A stretch of 18,754 nucleotides of DNA from Sphingopyxis sp. (GTDB lineage Bacteria; Pseudomonadota; Alphaproteobacteria; Sphingomonadales; Sphingomonadaceae), in contig JACEST010000020.1 in assembly GCA_013911715.1 (NCBI GenBank), positions 1-18,754 on the forward strand. Reading direction: 5' to 3'. Positions 1-6,607 of the stretch are shown piece after piece. Position numbers and translations under genes: made by a program. Each line of letters opens with the position of its first letter. Within the stretch, counting starts at the first letter, position 1. The notes beneath the pieces were generated by a model that had not been told where the DNA came from, did not search any database, and worked only from the letters and a program-made list of their open reading frames with translations.

Positions 1-15
1 GGTGAGATTCCAGTG

Positions 16-1545
16 ATGACGATCCCCATGCTATCTTTGATGCTTGCGGTGCCGCTGGTGTCGGCCATCGCCTGTCTGTTCGTCGATGCGCGCACCGCGC
101 GCTGGACGGCACTCGCCGCAACGCTGATCAACCTCGCGCTCGGCGTGCAAATGTGGCTCGGCTTCGACATCGGCGGCGCGCAATGGCAATATGTCGAACG
201 CGCCGAACTGTTCGGGCGCTTCGCCTGGGCGCTGGGCATCGATGGTATGGCGCTGATGCTGATCCTGCTCAGCGTTTTTCTGATGCCGCTGTGCATCCTC
301 GCCAGCTGGGACGCCATCACCAAGCGCGTTCCGCTCTACATGGCGATGTTCCTCATGATGGAAGTCATCATGATCGGCGTATTCGCGGCGCAGGATTTGA
401 TCCTCTTCTATCTGTTCTTCGAAGCCGGCCTGATCCCGATGTATTTCATCATCGGCATCTGGGGCGGTGCGAACCGCAAATATGCCGCGTTCAAATTCTT
501 CCTCTACACGCTGCTCGGCTCGGTGCTGATGCTGATCGCAATGATCGCGATGATCGGTGAGGCGGGGACGACCGACATCCCGACCTTGCTCAACTATGAC
601 TTCCCGGTCGCAATGCAGACCTGGCTGTGGCTCGCTTTCTTCGCCAGTTTCGCGGTCAAAATGCCGATGTGGCCGGTGCATACATGGCTTCCCGACGCGC
701 ATGTTCAGGCGCCGACGGCGGGCTCAATGATCCTTGCGGGCGTGCTCCTGAAAATGGGTGGTTATGGCTTCCTGCGTTTCAGCATGCCAATGTTTCCCGA
801 TGCGTCGGGCCAATTGATGTGGCTCGTGTTCGGCCTGTCGATGACGGCGGTCGTCTATACCAGCCTCGTCGCGCTGGTGCAGGGCGATATGAAAAAGCTC
901 ATCGCCTATTCGTCGGTCGCGCATATGGGCATTGTCACTGCCGGGCTGTTCGCGATGAACCAGCAGGGGATTGAAGGCGCGCTGATCGTGATGCTCAGCC
1001 ACGGCTTTGTCTCCGCCGCGCTCTTCTTCTGCGTCGGTGTGATTTACGACCGGCTGCACACGCGCGAGATTGACCGGTACGGCGGGCTGGCGGTCAATAT
1101 GCCGGGCTATGCGATGCTGTTCATGCTCTTCACCATGGCATCGATTGGCCTTCCCGGAACCAGCGGCTTCGTCGGCGAATTTCTGAGCCTTGCCGGGATT
1201 TACGAGGCATCGAGCTGGGCGGCATTTGTCTGCACCACCGGGATCATTTTGGGCGCGGCCTATATGCTCTACCTCTATCGCCGCGTCGTGTTTGGCGAAC
1301 TGACCAAGGATGATGTGCGCGCCATGCCCGATTTGAATGCGCGCGAATGGGCCATCATGTTGCCCCTCGCGGCCGTCACGCTGTGGATGGGGGTTTATCC
1401 CGAAAGCTTCCTCGCGCCGATGCGGGGGGATGTCGCCACATTGGTAGCACGTGTCGCTGACAGCCGTGTGCCCAGCGACGCAATGCTGACCGCCGGCAAA
1501 CCGGTCGCTAAGACCGTTGCCGAAACCAAGGGAGCAGGCCATTGA
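16..1545 (+). CDS. nuoM: NADH-quinone oxidoreductase subunit M
   Basis: Antiporter-like proton-pumping membrane subunit of respiratory complex I, which couples NADH oxidation and quinone reduction to proton export. At 509 residues it has the usual NuoM length and is hydrophobic throughout. Family hallmarks are visible: FEAGLIP with its Glu at residue 136, the KMPMWPVHTWLPDAH stretch from Lys215, and KKLIAYSS at 293-300. These are the conserved Glu and Lys residues of the proton channel. A GTG codon directly precedes the ATG at 16; I take the ATG as start, with a GGTGAG ribosome-binding candidate at 1-6. The stop overlaps the nuoN start (TTGA, 1542-1545), as expected in a nuo operon whose earlier genes lie left of the window. 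The family assignment is near certain; only the start is open by one codon. Confidence 0.97.
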   Translation: MTIPMLSLMLAVPLVSAIACLFVDARTARWTALAATLINLALGVQMWLGFDIGGAQWQYVERAELFGRFAWALGIDGMALMLILLSVFLMPLCILASWDAITKRVPLYMAMFLMMEVIMIGVFAAQDLILFYLFFEAGLIPMYFIIGIWGGANRKYAAFKFFLYTLLGSVLMLIAMIAMIGEAGTTDIPTLLNYDFPVAMQTWLWLAFFASFAVKMPMWPVHTWLPDAHVQAPTAGSMILAGVLLKMGGYGFLRFSMPMFPDASGQLMWLVFGLSMTAVVYTSLVALVQGDMKKLIAYSSVAHMGIVTAGLFAMNQQGIEGALIVMLSHGFVSAALFFCVGVIYDRLHTREIDRYGGLAVNMPGYAMLFMLFTMASIGLPGTSGFVGEFLSLAGIYEASSWAAFVCTTGIILGAAYMLYLYRRVVFGELTKDDVRAMPDLNAREWAIMLPLAAVTLWMGVYPESFLAPMRGDVATLVARVADSRVPSDAMLTAGKPVAKTVAETKGAGH

Positions 1546-2975
1546 CCGCCGATCTCGCCCTCGTCTTGCCGGAGATCATCCTGACCATCGGCGGTCTGGT
1601 CTCGCTGATGATTGCCACCTATGCCGGTGATCGTGCCGTTGCCGCATATCAGGGCGCAGCGGTACTGACGCTCGTGGCGGCCATTGGCGCCGTTGCGTCC
1701 ACCGTCGGCAATGCGCCTGCCACCGCCTTCATGGGCACCGTTACCGTCGATGCCTTTGGCAGCTTTTCCAAGCTGCTGATCTACGCTGCCAGCATATTGT
1801 GCATTCTCATCGCGCCGCGCTTCTTCGGATCCGGGATGCGCGGCGAATACCCCGTGCTGATCGTCTTTGCCGCGATGGGCATGGGGATGATGGCCTCAGC
1901 CCGCGACATGGTGACGCTGTATATCGGCCTGGAACTCAACAGTCTTGCCGCTTATGTCCTCGCCAGTTTCATGCGCACCGACGACCGATCGAGCGAGGCG
2001 GGGCTTAAATATTTCGTGCTCGGCGCATTGGCTAGCGGAATGCTGCTCTATGGCATTTCGCTGCTCTACGGCTTCTCTGGCACCACCGGATTCGACGGCA
2101 TCGCCGCAGCCTTTGCGGGGGAAACCAATATGGGGCTGATCCTCGGCCTCGTCTTCGTGCTCGCGGGCATGGCGTTCAAGATCAGCGCGGTACCGTTCCA
2201 CATGTGGACCCCCGACGTTTATGAAGGCGCGCCGACCCCCGTGACCGCTTTCTTTGCCACCGCGCCCAAAGTTGCGGCGCTCGCACTGACGACGCGGCTG
2301 GCGATCGAGGCGCTGGGGCCGGGAATCGCCGCGTGGCAGCAGATCGTCATTTTCCTCGCGCTCGCCTCGATCATCCTCGGCGCGGTGGGCGCTATCGGAC
2401 AGAAAAATATCAAACGCCTGCTCGCTTACAGCTCGATCAACAATGTCGGCTTCATCCTGATCGGTCTTGCCGCAGGGACGCAGGCGGGGGTCGAGGCGGT
2501 GCTCACCTATCTGCTCGTTTATGTTGTCACCACGCTGGGCGCGTTCCTTGTGGTGCTCAACCTGCGCGATGCCGATGGCCAGCCGGTTGAAAGCATCGGT
2601 GCCTTGGCCGGCCTGTCCGAACGCAATGCCGGTCTGGCCGCTGCGCTCGCGGTGTTCCTGTTCAGCATCGCGGGCATTCCGCCGCTGTTCGGTTTCTGGC
2701 CCAAATATCTGGTGTTCGAAGCCGCCGTGCTCGCCGATCTGGTGCCGCTCGCGGTCGCGGGGATCGTGGCATCGGTCATCAGCGCCTTTTATTATATCGC
2801 CATCATCAAGACGATGTATTTTGACGATGTCGCCGACGTGCAATGGGGACCGCGGGGGCCGCTGCTCGAACGCGGCCTGATTGCGGCGGGGGCGCTGTGG
2901 CTGTCCGTTGTGGGCTATTTGTTCATTCAGCCGCTGGCCGGGGCGACGGCGCAGGCTGCGGCGGTGTTGTTCTGA
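1542..2975 (+). CDS. nuoN: NADH-quinone oxidoreductase subunit N
   Basis: Last proton-pumping subunit of complex I, in the inner membrane, homologous to NuoL and NuoM. The 477-residue hydrophobic protein has the family core MAFKISAVPFHMWTPDVYEG with Lys213, and KRLLAYSS beginning at Lys291, both expected for the proton path. The TTG start at 1542 overlaps the nuoM stop by 4 bases (TTGA), so re-initiation after nuoM is likely, and no better start lies nearby. In typical nuo operons nuoN is the last subunit gene. Here transcription appears to continue into birA, coaX and rnj, an order I know from sphingomonads and related alphaproteobacteria. The product is certain; the non-ATG start is well supported by the overlap. 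Confidence 0.96.
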   Translation: MTADLALVLPEIILTIGGLVSLMIATYAGDRAVAAYQGAAVLTLVAAIGAVASTVGNAPATAFMGTVTVDAFGSFSKLLIYAASILCILIAPRFFGSGMRGEYPVLIVFAAMGMGMMASARDMVTLYIGLELNSLAAYVLASFMRTDDRSSEAGLKYFVLGALASGMLLYGISLLYGFSGTTGFDGIAAAFAGETNMGLILGLVFVLAGMAFKISAVPFHMWTPDVYEGAPTPVTAFFATAPKVAALALTTRLAIEALGPGIAAWQQIVIFLALASIILGAVGAIGQKNIKRLLAYSSINNVGFILIGLAAGTQAGVEAVLTYLLVYVVTTLGAFLVVLNLRDADGQPVESIGALAGLSERNAGLAAALAVFLFSIAGIPPLFGFWPKYLVFEAAVLADLVPLAVAGIVASVISAFYYIAIIKTMYFDDVADVQWGPRGPLLERGLIAAGALWLSVVGYLFIQPLAGATAQAAAVLF

Positions 2976-3694
2976 CCAGTCGTATCACGGTCGTGGCATC
3001 GACCGCATCCACCAACGCCGACCTGCTCGCTGCCGCAGCAAAGATGGCACCATGGCCCGAGGGCCATTGGCTGGTTGCCGACCGCCAGAGCGCCGGGCGT
3101 GGCCGCATGGGGCGCACGTGGAGTGATGGCGCGGGCAATTTCATGGGATCGACCACGGTGCATCTGCGCGCCAATGATCCGCCCCCACACAGTCTCGCGC
3201 TCCTCGCGGCGCTGGTGGTTCACGACACGCTCCGCAGCCTTGGTGCACCGGCGTCGCTGCTGATCAAATGGCCCAACGACCTGCTGGTCGACGGCGCCAA
3301 GCTGGTGGGTGTACTGGCCGAACGCGCGGGCGACCATGTGGTGGTCGGCATAGGCATCAACCTCGTCGAAGCGCCGCAGATTGCAGGGCGGTTGACGACG
3401 CATCTGGCGGCGCTGGGGTGTCCCGTGGACCGCGACGTTGTGGCCGCAACACTGGCCACGCATTTTGATGACGGCCTTGCCGAGTGGCGGCGTGGGGGCT
3501 GGCCTGACGCCATCTTGGCGCGCTGGTATGCAGCGGCGCTGCCGCGCGGCACTGCATTGACCCTCAGCGAGGGCGCGCATGCCGGATTGACGGGTCGCTT
3601 CGATGGCCTAGAGCGTGACGGCAGTCTGGCCATCATCTTGGCCGATGGGCGGCGCACGATCGTCCATGCGGGCGAAGTGGCGCTCGCGCAATAG
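2972..3694 (+). CDS. birA: Biotin--[acetyl-CoA-carboxylase] ligase (BirA, catalytic type)
   Basis: Joins biotin to the lysine of the biotin carboxyl carrier protein through biotinyl-AMP. The adenylate-binding loop GRGRMGRTW is at residues 42-50, and the KWPND motif with its essential Lys is at residue 99, followed by LLVDGAKLVGVLAE. There is no N-terminal winged-helix domain, so this is a ligase without the operon-repressor function of E. coli BirA. The start is uncertain. CTG at 2972 overlaps the nuoN stop (CTGA), keeps the first strand RITVV ahead of the conserved STASTN, and mirrors the nuoM/nuoN TTGA junction. The next conventional start, GTG at 2993, would delete that strand; an upstream ATG at 2843 would lie deep inside nuoN. 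With the CTG start the protein has 240 residues. The function is secure, the 5' end is not. Confidence 0.9.
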   Translation: MTSRITVVASTASTNADLLAAAAKMAPWPEGHWLVADRQSAGRGRMGRTWSDGAGNFMGSTTVHLRANDPPPHSLALLAALVVHDTLRSLGAPASLLIKWPNDLLVDGAKLVGVLAERAGDHVVVGIGINLVEAPQIAGRLTTHLAALGCPVDRDVVAATLATHFDDGLAEWRRGGWPDAILARWYAAALPRGTALTLSEGAHAGLTGRFDGLERDGSLAIILADGRRTIVHAGEVALAQ

Positions 3695-3712
3695 ACAGGG
3701 AAGGGGACGGCC

Positions 3713-4495
3713 ATGCTCTTGGCCATTGATGTCGGCAACACCAATACCAAATTTGCCCTGTTTGATCAGGATAAACTCGTCGCACGCTGGCGCATTGCGA
3801 CCGACGATCGGCGCACCGCGGACGAATATGCCGTCTGGCTGCACCAGCTGCTGCGGATGGACGGGCATGAGCGCAGCGACGTCACCGCCGTCATCATCGC
3901 CACTGTCGTCCCGCGCGCGCTCCACAATCTCCAGCTGCTCGCGAGCAAATATTTTGGTGTCGAACCGCACATCGCCGGGCGCGGCAGCGTTGGTTGGGGC
4001 ATTCAGCTCAAGGTCGATGAACCGCACGCTGTCGGTGCCGACCGCGCGGTCAACGCGATTGCGGCGCAAGCGCTGGTGCCGGACAAGGACAAGCTGGTGA
4101 TCAGCTTTGGCACCGCCACCACCTATGACCATATCGGCCCCGATGGCAGCTATCGCGGCGGCATCATCGCGCCCGGTGTCAATTTGTCGCTCGAGGCGCT
4201 GGTTGCCGCCGCTGCCAAGCTGCCGCGTATTGCTATTGAGGCCCCGACCAGCCAAAGCGTGATTGGTCGCACCACCGAAAGCCAGATGCTGATTGGCATC
4301 TATTGGGGCTATGTTGCGATGATCGAAGGGCTTACCGCCCGGATGAAGACCGAAATCGGCACCCCCATGACCGTAATTGCCACCGGCGGCCTTGCCGGAT
4401 TGTTTCAGGAGCACACCCATTTGTTCGACATTATTGATACGGATTTGACGCTCAACGGCCTCGCCCGACTGTACGCGCAGCGGTCCGCCAAATGA
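3713..4495 (+). CDS. coaX: Type III pantothenate kinase
   Basis: Phosphorylates pantothenate to 4'-phosphopantothenate, the first committed step of coenzyme A synthesis. It belongs to the ASKHA-fold CoaX family, unlike the E. coli CoaA type. Motifs: DVGNTNTKF at residues 6-14 (phosphate-binding loop with the catalytic Asp6), GADRAVNA from residue 108, and FGTATTYD from residue 132. The length of 260 residues is normal. A good ribosome-binding site (GGAAGGGG) lies just before the ATG, so this gene can initiate independently although only 18 bases separate it from birA. Its stop overlaps the RNase J start (ATGA, 4492-4495). Proximity to birA groups two cofactor-supply genes; this layout is common in alphaproteobacteria. 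Confidence 0.95.
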   Translation: MLLAIDVGNTNTKFALFDQDKLVARWRIATDDRRTADEYAVWLHQLLRMDGHERSDVTAVIIATVVPRALHNLQLLASKYFGVEPHIAGRGSVGWGIQLKVDEPHAVGADRAVNAIAAQALVPDKDKLVISFGTATTYDHIGPDGSYRGGIIAPGVNLSLEALVAAAAKLPRIAIEAPTSQSVIGRTTESQMLIGIYWGYVAMIEGLTARMKTEIGTPMTVIATGGLAGLFQEHTHLFDIIDTDLTLNGLARLYAQRSAK

Positions 4496-6129
4496 GCGCT
4501 GCGGCAACGAAGGAATTGCTGTTCCTCGCGCTCGGCGGATCGGGCGAAATTGGCATGAACGCCAACATCTATGGCTGCGACGGCAAATTCATCCTGATCG
4601 ATCTGGGCGTATCCTTCGGGTCGCAGGAATATCCCGGCATCGACCTGATCATGCCCGACATGGAATGGATCGAGGACCGGCTCGAAGATCTGCTCGCCAT
4701 CGTGCTCACCCACGGGCACGAGGATCATATCGGCGCGCTGCCCTACCTGGCCGGCGACTTGGGCGTGCCGCTCTATGCCAATCGTTTCACCGCCGGGTTG
4801 ATCGCGGGCAAGCTTGCCGAACAGGGCATCGCCGATGTTGTCAAACTCAACGCCGTCGATGTTGACGCGCATTTCAAAATCGGCCCCTTTGGCCTGCGCT
4901 TCACCCCGCTTGCCCACTCGATCCCCGAAATGAGCGCCGTCGTCATCGACACGCCCTATGGCCGCATTTTTCACAGCGGCGACTGGAAGCTCGACGATGA
5001 TCCGGTGCTGGGGAAACCAACCGCCGAGGCGGCGCTGCGCGCGCTGGGCGACGAAGGCATCGACGTGCTGGTGTGCGATTCGACCAATGCCTTCAATCCC
5101 GAAGCTTCGGGCAGCGAGGGCAGCGTGCGCGCTGGACTGATCAAGGCGGTGAGCGAGGCCAAAGGCCGCGCCATTGTCACCACTTTCGCCAGCAACGCCG
5201 CACGGCTCCAGACGCTGGGCGAAGTCGCGCGCGATTGCGGGCGCAGCTTGTGCGTTGCGGGTCGCTCGCTTGATCGCATATTGGGCGTGGCGCAGGCCAA
5301 TGGCTTTCTGACCGACTTTCCCGAAACGGTCGATTTCGACACCGCAATGACCATGCCGCGCGGCGATTTGATGGTCATTGCAACGGGCGGGCAGGGCGAG
5401 CCTCGCGCCGCGCTGGGCCGAATGGCCGATGACAATCACCAGATCAAGTTGCAGGAGGGCGACAGCGTCATCTTCTCCTCCAAGCAAATTCCGGGCAACG
5501 AGCTCGCCATCGGGCGCATCATGAACCAGCTCGCTGCCAAGGGCGTATTGACGGTGACCGAAAAGCAGGCGCATATCCATGTCAGCGGGCATCCGGGCCA
5601 GCCTGAACTGGCCGCGCTCTACGACTGGCTGCGGCCCAAACTGGTGCTGCCGGTGCACGGTGAAATCCGCCATATGCGCGAACAGGCCCGCTTTGCGCTC
5701 GCCCACGGCGTGCCCGGCGCGCTGACGCAGACCAATGGCGACCTCATCCGCCTCGCACCCGGCCAGCCGAAGCGCATCGATCGGGTGCGTTCGGGACGGC
5801 TGGCGCTCGATGGCAATGTGTTGTTGCCCGCCGACGGTGAAACCATCACCGAACGTCGCCGCCTTGGCCTATATGGCGTGATCAGCGTCGCGGTGTCGCT
5901 CACCAAGGGAAAGGCGAGGGACGCTGACGTGCGCTACCGCGGTGTACCCGTAGAGGACGACCGCGACGATTTCATCGGCGAAATGAGCAGCGCCGCGCTC
6001 GATGCGGCGAGCGAAGGCCCCGCCGACCGCGAGAAAATGCGCGAAGCCATCCGCCTCGCCGTGCGCCGCGTCGCGGTGCAGTGGACCGGCAAAAAGCCGA
6101 TGGTCGATGTGCTGATCCTGGGGAACTGA
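4492..6129 (+). CDS. rnj: Ribonuclease J
   Basis: Metallo-beta-lactamase/beta-CASP nuclease that processes and degrades RNA with 5'-exonucleolytic and endonucleolytic activity in the cytoplasm. The metal-binding signature HGHEDH is at residues 74-79, with further expected elements (LAHSIPE, HSGDWKLD, a beta-CASP region with SSKQIPGNE, and VHGEIRHM near the C-terminal part). Its 545 residues match alphaproteobacterial RNase J. The ATG overlaps the coaX stop, giving translational coupling. Alphaproteobacteria commonly carry both RNase E and RNase J, so this is an ordinary housekeeping gene. The alternative, a non-nuclease metallo-hydrolase, is unlikely given the beta-CASP domain and length. Confidence 0.95.
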   Translation: MSAAATKELLFLALGGSGEIGMNANIYGCDGKFILIDLGVSFGSQEYPGIDLIMPDMEWIEDRLEDLLAIVLTHGHEDHIGALPYLAGDLGVPLYANRFTAGLIAGKLAEQGIADVVKLNAVDVDAHFKIGPFGLRFTPLAHSIPEMSAVVIDTPYGRIFHSGDWKLDDDPVLGKPTAEAALRALGDEGIDVLVCDSTNAFNPEASGSEGSVRAGLIKAVSEAKGRAIVTTFASNAARLQTLGEVARDCGRSLCVAGRSLDRILGVAQANGFLTDFPETVDFDTAMTMPRGDLMVIATGGQGEPRAALGRMADDNHQIKLQEGDSVIFSSKQIPGNELAIGRIMNQLAAKGVLTVTEKQAHIHVSGHPGQPELAALYDWLRPKLVLPVHGEIRHMREQARFALAHGVPGALTQTNGDLIRLAPGQPKRIDRVRSGRLALDGNVLLPADGETITERRRLGLYGVISVAVSLTKGKARDADVRYRGVPVEDDRDDFIGEMSSAALDAASEGPADREKMREAIRLAVRRVAVQWTGKKPMVDVLILGN

Positions 6130-6134
6130 CGAAA

Positions 6135-6401
6135 ATGGCGTGGACGTCGGCGCTCGCCATCTATCTGCTTTTCTGGGTGCTGAGCGCCTTTTTCGTGCTG
6201 CCCTTTCACGGGCGGCGTGACGAGCAGCCCGATCATGAAGTGGCCGGTGCCGACGCCGGTGCTCCGGCGAGCTTTCGCGTGGGCGCAATCACACGGCAAA
6301 CGACGATTGTCGCGACGGCACTGTTTGCCGTCTATTATGTGATTTCCGCGCAGGGTTGGGTTGACCCGCAGACCGTCAGCGCCATAATTTCAGGCCGCTA
6401 G
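6135..6401 (+). CDS. DUF1467 family small membrane protein
   Basis: An 88-residue protein with two predicted membrane helices (about residues 7-25 and 58-77) joined by a polar loop. The opening MAWTSALAIYLLFWVLSAFFVLPF split by a GRRDEQ turn, and RQTTIVATALFAVYY, match the DUF1467 family found in alphaproteobacteria, often directly after the rnj gene. Its function is unknown. The ATG at 6135 lies 5 bases after the rnj stop, so it is the last gene of the nuo-rnj transcription unit. The stop codon TAG (6399-6401) lies within the CTAG at the edge of a MITE-like element (6398-6552), so the gene runs exactly to an insertion point. If CTAG is the target duplication, the stop was present before insertion and the protein is intact. 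Confidence 0.88.
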   Translation: MAWTSALAIYLLFWVLSAFFVLPFHGRRDEQPDHEVAGADAGAPASFRVGAITRQTTIVATALFAVYYVISAQGWVDPQTVSAIISGR

Positions 6402-6552
6402 AGTCTGATGACATTAGAAGGAATCGTCACCCTGAACTTGTTTCAGGGTCCATGGCGCGAGGGCGCGGGATTGCGTCATGGATGCTGAAACAGCGAGGCC
6501 ATCGCTGAGCCAGCATGACGATTGAAGTCAACCTAATGTCATCACGCTCTAG
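6398..6552. mobile_element. MITE-like element with terminal inverted repeats and CTAG target duplication
   Basis: Both ends carry CTAG (6398-6401 and 6549-6552). Inside them the left terminus AGTCTGATGACATTAG and the right terminus, read from the other strand, AGCGTGATGACATTAG agree at 14 of 16 positions. The 147-bp body has no coding capacity and folds on itself: an 8-bp hairpin ACCCTGAA/TTCAGGGT at 6429-6449 and a diverged mirror half with CATGGATGCTGAAACA further right. That is the shape of a non-autonomous miniature transposon built around a REP-type palindrome. CTAG duplication would suit an IS5-group transposase, which is inference. GGCCGC also occurs on both flanks. The element lies between the convergent DUF1467 and methyltransferase genes and could end transcription from both. 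Confidence 0.7.
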
Positions 6553-6607
6553 GGCCGCAAGATTCACCGTGTCGCACGGGCGCGGTCCCAATTCATCGGT
6601 AAAGCAG

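Noticed and set aside
1896..2843. 315-codon reverse frame opposite nuoN, and similar long antisense frames over nuoM, rnj, aroC and the symporter
   Set aside because: Highly charged, His/Arg/Asp/Glu-rich translations are typical shadows of GC-rich membrane-protein genes; the forward genes are certain.
2843..2971. ATG 2843 as birA start
   Set aside because: It would overlap nuoN by more than 130 bases and adds a Gly/Ala/Arg-rich stretch foreign to the ligase fold.
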